Assembly: GCA_021806845.1 (NCBI GenBank) | Contig: JAKAPV010000176.1 | Location: forward strand, 1-6,263 | Reading direction: 5' to 3' | Source of the DNA: Bacillota bacterium | GTDB lineage: Bacteria; Bacillota; Sulfobacillia; JAJZYS01; JAJYTV01 | DNA: 6,263 nucleotides | Shown here: one piece after another, positions 1 through 5,888 of the stretch | Layout: every line of letters begins with the position of its first letter | How positions within the stretch are numbered: position 1 is the stretch's first letter | The notes under the pieces: generated by a model | The model's input: the letters and a program-made list of their open reading frames with translations, nothing else | The model's database searches: none | Told to the model about the DNA's origin: nothing | Translations under genes and position numbers: made by a program

Positions 1-2
1 GC

Positions 3-62
3 GGCGGCGCTCCCATCACCGTTCTACGGCAGTATATCGAGCAGCAGAAAACCCCGGACTAA
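3..62 (+). CDS. tnpA: IS200/IS605-type transposase TnpA, C-terminal fragment (partial at left edge)
   Basis: Only the last 19 codons are in the window, ending at TAA 60-62. They read GGAPITVLRQYIEQQKTPD. The 'GGAP...(V/I)xxYIEQQ' tail is how many small IS200/IS605 Y1-transposases (about 130-150 residues) end, the closing helix carrying the YIEQQ stretch. These HUH enzymes cut single-stranded DNA at hairpins near the element ends; the HUH motif and catalytic Tyr would lie outside the window. Supporting context: the stop codon is followed after about 29 bases by a hairpin and then by a GC-flanked 'ggctttacgg' stretch resembling right ends of this family. With tnpA ending beside the right end, no tnpB lies downstream of it. 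The assignment rests on a short tail, so it is moderate. Confidence 0.62.
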   Translation, partial: GGAPITVLRQYIEQQKTPD

Positions 63-90
63 CCGCGATCCTGCTGCGCCTTATATCCCC

Positions 91-103
91 GCCCTCAAGG
101 GCT
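91..103. repeat. Left copy of the target duplication, also the IS200/IS605 right-end hairpin
   Basis: GCCCTCAAGGGCT occurs here and again at 1581-1593 on the far side of the IS4-family element. The first 12 bases are a perfect palindrome (GCCCT/AGGGC arms, CA centre), so the site is both the insertion target duplication and a small hairpin. It lies 28 bases after the TnpA stop codon. The outermost one or two bases may belong to the inserted element's tip and match by chance. Confidence 0.8.
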
Positions 104-120
104 CTGCATTACCCATAAGT
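102..120 (+). repeat. Left terminal inverted repeat of the IS4-family element
   Basis: CTCTGCATTACCCATAAGT pairs with the reverse complement of 1563-1581 (CTCTGAATTACCCGTAAGT), with two mismatches at repeat positions 6 and 14. The length of 19 and the AAGT inner end match the layout of IS50 ends, which transposase binds. Confidence 0.88.
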
Positions 121-174
121 GGCGAATGGAAGTTACTAACAGAGCAAGGAGTTGAGGCGCCTCGTCGCGAAGGA

Positions 175-205
175 CGTTCCGAGATCCCTGAGAAGGGAGG
201 GAACG
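175..205 (+). promoter_or_regulatory. Hairpin that hides the transposase ribosome binding site
   Basis: The outer stem pairs 175-180 (cgttcc) with 200-205 (ggaacg). The inner stem pairs 185-189 (tccct) with 194-198 (aggga) and closes on a GAGA tetraloop (190-193), which fits the stable GNRA class. Four unpaired bases (181-184) face one (199). The Shine-Dalgarno sequence GGAGG at 196-200 lies almost wholly in the stems, and the GTG start at 210 follows closely. In IS10 and IS50, transcripts entering from outside fold so that the transposase site is blocked. A similar role here is inference from geometry. Confidence 0.5.
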
Positions 206-209
206 CCAG

Positions 210-1574
210 GTGCTGTGGGCTGCCAGGGAGGTGGGCTCTGCCGACTTCCGGGACATTCGCCTCAGTCAGCGCCTGGTTTCCCTCGTCGACGCATTGAGTC
301 AGCAACCTGGTAGTTCGTTGCCGCAGGCCCTGGGGAAGTGGAAGGACGTGAAGGCCGCGTACCGTTTCCTCGACAACCCGAAGGTCTCGGCCGATACGAT
401 CTACGCCACGCACCGGCAGGCCACATGCGACCGGGCCAAGGGAGAACGTGTACTGCTAGCTGTACAGGACACGAGCGCGTTCAACTTCACGTTGCACCGG
501 AAGACGTCCGGACTGGGCCCGATTGGGAAAGCAGGCCTGAACGGTTTCTTCCTGCACAGCTGCCTCGGCGTCACAGGTACTGGAGTGCCGCTCGGCATTC
601 TGGCGCATCAGTTCATCGTGCGCCCATCGGATAGCAAGGGTAGCCGGGCCATGCGTAAGAAGAAGGCGCTCGAAGAGAAGGAGAGCTATCGCTGGGTTGC
701 GATGACGCAGAAGGCGGCCCAAGGCTTCCCGCCTGACACCAAGGTCGTCATGGTAGGAGACCGGGAGAGCGACATCTTCGATCTCTTCGTCCTCGCGCAG
801 GCGGAACGTCTGGACATCCTCATCCGGGCCGCCTGGAACCGGCGTGTGGCAGATTCGGATGCCCACATCCTGGACGCCGTTAGCACTGCCCCCATCCTGG
901 GCACGACCGTGATCACCGTTCCTCGCGCCGACGACCACCCTTCGCGGGAGGCTGTCCTCTGCCTGCAGGCGGCCTCTGTTGCCCTGCGCCCGCCGCCCCA
1001 CCGCGCCCGCGAACGTCTGCCGAACCCAACGCTGAACGCCCTGCGCATCTGGGAGCCACAGCCGCCGGAAGGGGAGGAGGCGATCGAGTGGCTGCTCCTC
1101 ACCACGCTGCCCGTGGCAACGCTTACACAGGCGCTTCAGTACCTCACGTGGTACACCTACCGGTGGCGCATCGAGCGCTACCACTACATCCTGAAGAGCG
1201 GGTGCGGGATCGAGGAACTCCAACTGGAAACCGCGGAGCGACTGCAGAGGGCAGTAGCGGTCTACAGCATCGTCGCATGGCGCCTGCTCTGGCTCACCTA
1301 CCAAGCTCGCCAGACGCCCCAGGCACCGTGCACGGTGGCGCTCACCGACAGCGAGTGGAAGGCTCTCTATGCGACCACACACAAAACGACGGCAGTACCC
1401 GATGTGCATCCCAACATCCACACAGCTACCCGCTGGATTGCCCAGCTGGGCGGGTTCCTCGGCCGCAAGCACGACGGTGAACCAGGCGTCAAGGTCCTCT
1501 GGCGCGGCATGCGCAGACTTCAAGACATCGCTGCCACTTGGGAGCTATTCCATCCCCCGGCGACTTACGGGTAA
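210..1574 (+). CDS. IS4-family DDE transposase, IS50/Tn5 group
   Basis: This 454-residue protein cuts and rejoins the ends of the surrounding element. It aligns by eye along its length with Tn5 transposase (476 residues). The DDE triad is visible as D87 (AVQDTS; Tn5 IEDTT), D184 (GDRESDI; Tn5 CDREADI) and E322 (YRWRIERYH; Tn5 HRWRIEEFH). The IS4 signature Y-x2-R-x3-E-x6-K is exact at Y315, R318, E322 and K329. An N-terminal DNA-binding region carries the family 'AYRFLDNPKVSAD' stretch (50-62), and the C-terminal 'ARxxGGF' type motif appears as 'IAQLGGFLGRK' (410-420). The GTG start at 210 follows GGAGG at 196-200, and an in-frame stop at 189-191 rules out a longer protein. The TAA stop (1572-1574) lies inside the right inverted repeat. 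No frameshift is seen, so the enzyme is probably functional. Confidence 0.95.
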   Translation: MLWAAREVGSADFRDIRLSQRLVSLVDALSQQPGSSLPQALGKWKDVKAAYRFLDNPKVSADTIYATHRQATCDRAKGERVLLAVQDTSAFNFTLHRKTSGLGPIGKAGLNGFFLHSCLGVTGTGVPLGILAHQFIVRPSDSKGSRAMRKKKALEEKESYRWVAMTQKAAQGFPPDTKVVMVGDRESDIFDLFVLAQAERLDILIRAAWNRRVADSDAHILDAVSTAPILGTTVITVPRADDHPSREAVLCLQAASVALRPPPHRARERLPNPTLNALRIWEPQPPEGEEAIEWLLLTTLPVATLTQALQYLTWYTYRWRIERYHYILKSGCGIEELQLETAERLQRAVAVYSIVAWRLLWLTYQARQTPQAPCTVALTDSEWKALYATTHKTTAVPDVHPNIHTATRWIAQLGGFLGRKHDGEPGVKVLWRGMRRLQDIAATWELFHPPATYG

Positions 1575-1581
1575 TTCAGAG
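1563..1581 (-). repeat. Right terminal inverted repeat of the IS4-family element
   Basis: The reverse complement reads CTCTGAATTACCCGTAAGT and matches the left repeat at 17 of 19 positions. It also encodes the last residues and TAA stop of the transposase, so the coding region and the element end overlap. Confidence 0.88.
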
Positions 1582-1593
1582 CCCTCAAGGGCT
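1581..1593. repeat. Right copy of the target duplication and hairpin
   Basis: This is a second GCCCTCAAGGGCT, identical to 91-103. It is followed by 'aggctttacgg', which resembles an IS200/IS605 right tip, so this copy sits in the original right-end context. Its minus strand also supplies the TGA stop (1585-1587) of the truncated NERD gene. Confidence 0.8.
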
Positions 1594-2136
1594 AGGCTTT
1601 ACGGCGCTCATGGTAATGACCACGACCGCCTGTAGAGGAACGTTGAAGCCTACGGCCGACAGATAGCGCCTCAGGGTGTTTGCGTGCCAGATGGCCTGTT
1701 TTGTGGGGCTCGACGCAATGCTTGACCAGCCCCTGCTCGACTTCAGCTGCCATCTGTCGCGATATCCACGAACCGCTCCATGCCAGTTCTTTGTCTCGAT
1801 GGCGACGACACCGTGCGGGCCCACGGCGACATGATCGATCTGCATCCACTTTCCGGGCGTCCGCTCGAGTACGATGTCGTTGAGGTAATGCCATGGAGAG
1901 GGCAACCCGCGCAACATACGGGCCACTCTGCTTTCGCCGCTGTAGCCGGTATTCGCGTTGCGGTTGTCTTTATCCCAGAGCACTAGATTCGCGAGTGGAC
2001 CGAGAGCGGGTCCGAGGATCGGAACACTCTTCTCCAGGCGGTCCACGCGCTCTGCCCGGCGCTGCCGCTCTTTCTCCTCGATGGCACGTCGAAACTTCTG
2101 CCTGCCTTCATCGGTTTGCCGAATGAGTTCCGCCAT
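1585..2136 (-). pseudogene. NERD-domain (nuclease-related) protein, 3' end replaced by an IS200/IS605 end
   Basis: The 183-residue product starts at ATG 2134-2136, with GGAG eight bases upstream. Residues 5-36 are a charged, probably helical or coiled-coil stretch, followed by a short hydrophobic segment (38-54). The NERD domain runs from about 64. It shows G-E-S at 67-69, Q-I-D-H (D101) and V-A-I-E-T-K-N (E114, K116), i.e. the D...ExK pattern of PD-(D/E)xK-like nucleases, then Q147 in 'SPTKQAIWHA'. The family-like sequence ends at 'AVVVIT' (170-175). The last eight residues, MSAVKPSP, are read from the IS200/IS605 tip and the stop lies in its hairpin. The last part of the domain and any following C-terminal region are therefore lost. 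NERD proteins are thought to act on DNA, but most are uncharacterised. The catalytic residues remain, so a shortened active product cannot be excluded. Confidence 0.78.
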
Positions 2137-2226
2137 GCTGTACGCTCCAATCTGCGATAAGTGGACACAGGTCCGGTGATGGGCGGTGCTCCGGCTTTGA
2201 GGAACGCTTTGTTCAAAGGTCTGTAT

Positions 2227-2245
2227 CGTCGACGTTTCCTCGACG
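2227..2245. repeat. Small inverted repeat in the divergent intergenic region
   Basis: CGTCGA (2227-2232) and TCGACG (2240-2245) are perfect inverted arms around seven bases. The site lies in the 221-bp space between the NERD gene (minus) and the trmO-like gene (plus), where promoters for both would be expected. It could be an operator or merely chance. I found no convincing -35/-10 pair in this space on either strand. Confidence 0.25.
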
Positions 2246-2343
2246 GACCAAGGGTTCCTCTACAGCTATCTGGCACGGCATCAGGAGTCCACCGCCAGCC
2301 GATGTAGGTCAAGCGTGGAGGATTTTCCGTTACGCACGTCGAC

Positions 2344-2352
2344 AAGAGGTGA
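2344..2352 (+). promoter_or_regulatory. Strong Shine-Dalgarno site that selects a TTG start
   Basis: AAGAGGTGA differs from the ideal AGGAGGTGA at only one base. It ends five bases before TTG 2358-2360. The alternative GTG (2349-2351) lies inside this site and so cannot be served by it, making TTG the likely start of the trmO-like gene. Confidence 0.7.
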
Positions 2353-2357
2353 CTGCA

Positions 2358-2837
2358 TTGGAGCGTACCGACGAAATCGTCCTTCGCCCGATTGGCGTCG
2401 TCACGCAAGGGCGGGCCGTCGTGGAAGACGACAACTGGGGATCCGTTACCGCGGTGATCGAACTCGATCCAGAGCGTTTCCCGCCGGACGTGACGCAGGG
2501 CCTTTCGGACTTCTCCCACCTCGAGGTCATCTTCTTCATGCACCGCGTCCCGCCGGACGCGGTGGATCTGCACGCCCGGCATCCCCGCAACAACCCGGAC
2601 TGGCCCGTGGTGGGCATCTTCGCGCAGCGCCCGAAGGCGAGGCCCAACCGGCTCGGACTGTCGCGGTGCCGGATCGTCGAGGTCGAGGGCCTGCGCATCA
2701 CGGTGCAAGCGCTCGATGCGGTCGTCGGTACGCCCATCGTGGACATCAAACCATACATGCGGGAGTTTGCGCCGATCGGCGAGGTGCGCCAGCCGGCCTG
2801 GGCAAGCGAACTGATGCGCGACTACTACCGCGAGTAG
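2358..2837 (+). CDS. TsaA/TrmO-like SAM-dependent methyltransferase, short form
   Basis: This 159-residue protein is recognised by the TsaA (YaeB/TrmO, UPF0066) core: 'LRPIGVV' (9-15), 'QGLSDFSHLEVIFF' (47-60), 'VVGIFAQR' (84-91), 'RPNRLGLS' (95-102) and 'LDAVVGTPIVDIKPY' (119-133). E. coli TrmO has matching FSHL, GVFATR, RPNPIGMS and DGTPVVDIKPY motifs. It methylates N6-threonylcarbamoyladenosine at position 37 of some tRNAs using S-adenosylmethionine. The present protein ends soon after the core and lacks the roughly 75-residue C-terminal region of E. coli TrmO with its DPRPAY motif. It also has Arg where TrmO has Pro-Ile in RPN(P)IG. A tRNA substrate is therefore plausible but unproven. 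The TTG start is chosen over GTG 2349 because of the Shine-Dalgarno site at 2344-2352. It is 55 bases upstream of the molybdoenzyme gene and probably co-transcribed. Cytoplasmic. Confidence 0.88.
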   Translation: MERTDEIVLRPIGVVTQGRAVVEDDNWGSVTAVIELDPERFPPDVTQGLSDFSHLEVIFFMHRVPPDAVDLHARHPRNNPDWPVVGIFAQRPKARPNRLGLSRCRIVEVEGLRITVQALDAVVGTPIVDIKPYMREFAPIGEVRQPAWASELMRDYYRE

Positions 2838-2892
2838 CCTCGGCCGGCAGGTGCCGCCCACGCACCCTCGAATGCAGGAGTGGGAGGGCGAG

Positions 2893-4920
2893 ATGGCGGA
2901 CCAAAACGTCGTTCACGGAGTCTGTCCGCACGACTGCTATGACACGTGCGGCCTTGACCTTTATACCGACGGGGAGCGCATCACCCGCATCGCCGGGGAC
3001 GCGGGCCACCCCCTGACACGCGGCTTCTTGTGCCTCAAGGTCAACAGGTACATGGAGCGGCTCTACCATCCGGACCGCGTGCTCTACCCCCTGCGGCGCT
3101 CCGGTCCGAAGGGATCTGGGGCCTATGTCCGCGTGTCCTGGCATGAGGCGATGGCGGAGATCGCCGAGCGGCTGCGGGCGATCTTGCAGGAATATGGTGG
3201 CGAAGCCGTCCTTCCGTACAGCTTTGCTGGGAACATGGGGACGCTCGCGGGCGGAGCCCTGGATGCCCGGTTCTTCCAGGCGATCGGCGCGACGCAGCTC
3301 GACCGCACCATCTGCACGGCGTCCGGCAATGCGGCTTTGCGCTGGGTGTTCGGCACCTGTCTTGGGCCGGACCCCGAGACCATCCCCCAGACCCGGTTCG
3401 TGCTGCTCTGGGGCGCAAACCCGATGGCGACGAACATCCACCAGGTACCGCTGCTGGAAGAGGCGAGAAAGGCAGGCGCGCGGATCTGGACGATCGATCC
3501 CCTGCGTACGGACACGGCCGCGCGTTACGACCGGCACCTGCGGCCGCGCCCAGGCACCGACCTGCCGCTCGCGCTGGGACTCGGGCGCCGGCTCCTGGAA
3601 ACAGGGAGCTTCGACCGCGCATTTGTCGAGGAGCATGCGGAGGGCTTTGCCACCTACCGCCCCATCGCCGAGCCCTGGACGCTCGAGAAGACTGCGGAAG
3701 CGACCGGCATTCCGGAGGAGGACATCGCCGAGCTCGCGGAGCACCTCGGGACCGTGCGGCCGCTCCTCCTGCGGGTGGGCTACGGGGTGCAGCGCCAGCG
3801 GCGCAGCGCGGCGGTCGTATGGGCGATCTCCGCACTCTCGATCCTCACGGGTGCATGGCGAGACGTCGGCGGAGGACTTCTCCTGAGCAATGGTGACGCC
3901 TTCCCCCTGCGGTCCCTCAGCGAGTCTTCCAGTGGCGCGCGCACGGTCAACATGGTGCAGCTCGGGCAGGCGCTGCTCGACCTGCGGGATCCTCCCGTCA
4001 AGGCGCTGATCGTCTACAACGCGAATCCGGCCGCGACCGCCCCCGACCAGTCACAGGTGCTGGCGGGGCTCGCGCGCGAGGACCTCTTCACCGTCGTGCA
4101 CGAGCAGATGCCGACGGATACGACCAAGTTTGCGGACTTCATCCTGCCTGCGGCCATGGCGATGGAGGTCTGGGACCTTCACACCTCGTACTGGCACCGC
4201 TACGTGCAGCTGAGCCGACCGGCTGCGCCACCGCCCGGCGAGGCAGTCTCGAATGCGGAGTTCTTCCGCCGCATGGCGCGTGCGCTGGACCTCACGGAGC
4301 CAGGCCTCTACGACGACGATCTGAGCCTCATCCGCCAGGCGCTTGCGACGGACGACCCTGCGCTCGCCGGCATCACCCTCGAGACGCTGGCGGAGGCTCC
4401 CGTCCAAAAACTGCGCATCCCGGCGGCGACCAGGCCCTTTGTCGACACGCGGATCAAAACCCCCGGCGGACGCCTGCGACTGACGCCGCCGCCCGGCACC
4501 GCGCCGGAGGCATGGGACGTCGGACCTCTACGGGCGGCGCAGGAGTTCCACCTGCTTACACCGTCGACGCGCGAGACGATCAAGTCGAGCTTCGGCAACG
4601 TGGCGAGCCTGCGACGCGGCCACCCGGAGCCAGAGCTCCTCATGGCGGAAGAGGACATGCAGCGGCTCGGGGTCGGGAGTGGAGAGATGGTGCGGGTTTA
4701 TAACCACCGCGGATCCCTTTCCCTGAAGGTTGTGCCCAGTCCCGTACCCCAGCCGGGTACGGTCGTGAGCTACGCCGTGCGCTGGAACCACGAGTCTGGC
4801 GGCAGGAACGTGAACCAGCTCACGTCGGCGGAACTTGCAGACTTCGGCGGGGGGGCCACCTTCTACACAACGCGCGTCACCGTACACCGCGATGACGACC
4901 CCAGGCCCGCCTACACCTGA
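2893..4920 (+). CDS. Molybdopterin oxidoreductase (DMSO reductase superfamily, MopB_3-like), single subunit
   Basis: A 675-residue enzyme. An N-terminal [4Fe-4S] motif C11-x3-C15-x3-C19-x27-C47 sits in 'VCPHDCYDTC' and 'RGFLCLK'. The molybdopterin domain follows, with 'SFAGNMG', 'LLWGANPMATN', 'YGVQRQRRS' and 'YNANPAATAPDQ'. The dinucleotide-binding C-terminal domain spans about 551-668, with 'LLTPSTRETIKSSFGN' and 'GGRNVNQLTS'. C141 in 'DRTICTASGN' aligns by position with the Cys/Sec metal ligand (residue about 140) of formate dehydrogenase and periplasmic nitrate reductase, so it is the likely Mo or W ligand. No twin-arginine or other signal is seen, so the enzyme should be cytoplasmic. The substrate is unknown for this subgroup, and annotations such as formate dehydrogenase would be over-reach. 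ATG 2893 is preferred, with GGGAGG at 2882-2887. GTG 2851 and ATG 2872 would add 14 or 7 residues that do not look like the family. The stop overlaps the next start. Confidence 0.93.
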   Translation: MADQNVVHGVCPHDCYDTCGLDLYTDGERITRIAGDAGHPLTRGFLCLKVNRYMERLYHPDRVLYPLRRSGPKGSGAYVRVSWHEAMAEIAERLRAILQEYGGEAVLPYSFAGNMGTLAGGALDARFFQAIGATQLDRTICTASGNAALRWVFGTCLGPDPETIPQTRFVLLWGANPMATNIHQVPLLEEARKAGARIWTIDPLRTDTAARYDRHLRPRPGTDLPLALGLGRRLLETGSFDRAFVEEHAEGFATYRPIAEPWTLEKTAEATGIPEEDIAELAEHLGTVRPLLLRVGYGVQRQRRSAAVVWAISALSILTGAWRDVGGGLLLSNGDAFPLRSLSESSSGARTVNMVQLGQALLDLRDPPVKALIVYNANPAATAPDQSQVLAGLAREDLFTVVHEQMPTDTTKFADFILPAAMAMEVWDLHTSYWHRYVQLSRPAAPPPGEAVSNAEFFRRMARALDLTEPGLYDDDLSLIRQALATDDPALAGITLETLAEAPVQKLRIPAATRPFVDTRIKTPGGRLRLTPPPGTAPEAWDVGPLRAAQEFHLLTPSTRETIKSSFGNVASLRRGHPEPELLMAEEDMQRLGVGSGEMVRVYNHRGSLSLKVVPSPVPQPGTVVSYAVRWNHESGGRNVNQLTSAELADFGGGATFYTTRVTVHRDDDPRPAYT

Positions 4921-5822
4921 TGCTTACAGCCGACGGCCGGATCTACCGATGGCGCGCGATGGCATCGCCGATCAGCCTGCACCTGCCGGACCTGCCCGAC
5001 AGGGTGGGTGAAGCCGTCGCGCGGGCGGCGGCCGCGGACATCGCAGAGAGCGAGCAGGCGATGTCACGCTTTCGCGAAGATGCCGAACTCGTGCAACTGA
5101 ACGCGCGCCTGGGGGAGTGGGTCGACGTGTCCCCCCGCCTCTACCGCGCCCTGTCCGCCAGTTGGCAGGCGGGACGGCGGACGGGCGGCCTCTTCGACCC
5201 GCGGGTCCTGCGCACGCTGGAAGCCCTGGGGTATGCTGGCGCCGAGCGTAAGGACGCTCCGGATGAGCCGGGGGAATGGCTTTTCAGGGCGCCGCGGCGC
5301 CGTCTCGTCATGCTGCGGGCACCTGTCGATCTCGGAGGCATCGGCAAGGGCCTCGCCGTCCGCTGGGCGGCAAAGATCGTCCGGCGCGTGACGTCGAACT
5401 ACCTTCTCAACGCGGGGGGAGACCTCCTAGCCGAGGGGAAGGGGCCGGACGGCAGCGGCTGGCAGGTCGGCGTGGAGAACCCCGAGAAGGAGGGTGCGCT
5501 GAGCGCTGCCCTGCGCACTCAGGGGCGCTGCGCCGTCTGCACTTCCTCGATCGCACGGCTGCGCTGGCATTATGGCGGCGTTCCAGTGCATCATCTCATC
5601 GACCCGCGCACCGGCCGTCCCGGCGGCGGAGGGCTCTGGGCCGTGACGGTGCTGGGACCCGACCCCGCCTGGGCGGAGGTCCAGAGCAAGACGCTCTTTT
5701 TGCATGGTGCGGAAGGGATTGCGGCAGCGGCCAGGGGCCGCGCGGTTATCTGGATCGCGCAGGACGGGGGCCTTCACGTGACGACCGAGGCGGAGCCGAG
5801 CGTCTTTTGGCGCGCCCCGTGA
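4920..5822 (+). CDS. apbE: ApbE-like FAD:protein FMN transferase
   Basis: A 300-residue ApbE-family enzyme. The family moves FMN from FAD onto a Thr/Ser of a target flavoprotein, using Mg2+. Visible motifs are 'AMASPISLHLP' (13-23; usually AMGT), 'SRFREDAELVQLN' (49-61), 'TGGLFDP' (88-94), 'DLGGIGKGLAV' (137-147), 'NAGGDLLAEG' (164-173) and 'HHLIDPRTGRP' (224-234). Near the C-terminus the usual A-D-x3-T metal-site pattern appears as A252-E253-V-Q-S-K257. Length is normal for the family without a signal peptide. There is no lipobox, so it is cytoplasmic, unlike many lipoprotein ApbEs. The ATG at 4920-4922 overlaps the TGA of the molybdoenzyme gene by one base, indicating translational coupling and a shared job. 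No FMN-binding (RnfG/NqrC-like) acceptor is in the window, so the target is either elsewhere or unconventional. Confidence 0.9.
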   Translation: MLTADGRIYRWRAMASPISLHLPDLPDRVGEAVARAAAADIAESEQAMSRFREDAELVQLNARLGEWVDVSPRLYRALSASWQAGRRTGGLFDPRVLRTLEALGYAGAERKDAPDEPGEWLFRAPRRRLVMLRAPVDLGGIGKGLAVRWAAKIVRRVTSNYLLNAGGDLLAEGKGPDGSGWQVGVENPEKEGALSAALRTQGRCAVCTSSIARLRWHYGGVPVHHLIDPRTGRPGGGGLWAVTVLGPDPAWAEVQSKTLFLHGAEGIAAAARGRAVIWIAQDGGLHVTTEAEPSVFWRAP

Positions 5823-5844
5823 GTTCCGCCGCACCATAGAATGC

Positions 5845-5879
5845 AGCGCCCCGGCAAGCAAGGCCTGCCGGGGCGCTTT
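5845..5879 (+). terminator. Rho-independent terminator between convergent genes
   Basis: A 12-bp perfect stem pairs AGCGCCCCGGCA (5845-5856) with TGCCGGGGCGCT (5866-5877) around a nine-base loop. On the plus strand it runs into TTT then C, a short U-tract. It lies 22 bases after the apbE stop and 9 bases from the convergent LysM gene stop, so it probably serves both directions, though the minus-strand exit lacks a U-run. Confidence 0.85.
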
Positions 5880-5888
5880 CACAGGAGC

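Larger units (their letters stand above)
102..1581 (+). mobile_element. Complete IS4-family (IS50/Tn5-like) insertion sequence
   Basis: A 1480-bp element with one transposase gene, 19-bp terminal inverted repeats (102-120 and 1563-1581, 17 of 19 matching) and flanking direct repeats. The tips begin CTCTG and the inner ends read AAGT. By eye 11 of 19 positions agree in register with the outside end of IS50 (CTGACTCTTATACACAAGT), which fits the Tn5-like transposase inside. Because the target is palindromic, the exact borders are ambiguous. A 10-bp duplication (92-101 and 1582-1591) gives 102-1581, while a 12-bp duplication gives 103-1580. IS50 itself normally makes 9 bp. All parts look intact, so the element may still be mobile or inserted recently. 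Confidence 0.88.
1..1611 (+). mobile_element. Right part of an IS200/IS605-type element, interrupted by an IS4-family insertion
   Basis: The element consists of the TnpA tail, a short 3' leader, the right-end hairpin GCCCTCAAGGGC and the distal tip 'taggctttacggcgctca'. The IS4-family element at 102-1581 sits in the hairpin. Removing that insertion and one copy of its target duplication rejoins the stop codon, hairpin and tip over about 70 bases, the usual compact layout of an IS200/IS605 right end. The outer boundary is not fixed by sequence alone. It is placed near 1609-1613, because the NERD gene on the other strand stops resembling its family there. The left end is outside the window. Confidence 0.55.

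Noticed and set aside
456..1523. Long minus-strand open frame inside the transposase gene
   Set aside because: It is antisense to a clear DDE transposase. Its translation has no family-like motif and is rich in residues typical of GC-driven shadow frames.
2161..2292. Possible small mobile-element remnant bounded by GTGGAC (2161-2166) and GTCCAC (2287-2292)
   Set aside because: Only six bases match as inverted repeats, no direct repeats flank them, and the interior translations match nothing I recognise.
2178..2357. In-frame upstream extension of the trmO-like gene
   Set aside because: The frame is open, but the added residues do not resemble the family and the strong Shine-Dalgarno at 2344-2352 points to TTG 2358.
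1983..2861. Long minus-strand open frame spanning the intergenic region and the trmO-like gene
   Set aside because: It overlaps two well-supported genes, shows no recognisable domain and has no Shine-Dalgarno-like site that stands out.
2746..3835. Minus-strand frames opposite the molybdoenzyme gene
   Set aside because: These Arg/Pro/Ala-rich translations without motifs are shadow frames in GC-rich coding DNA.
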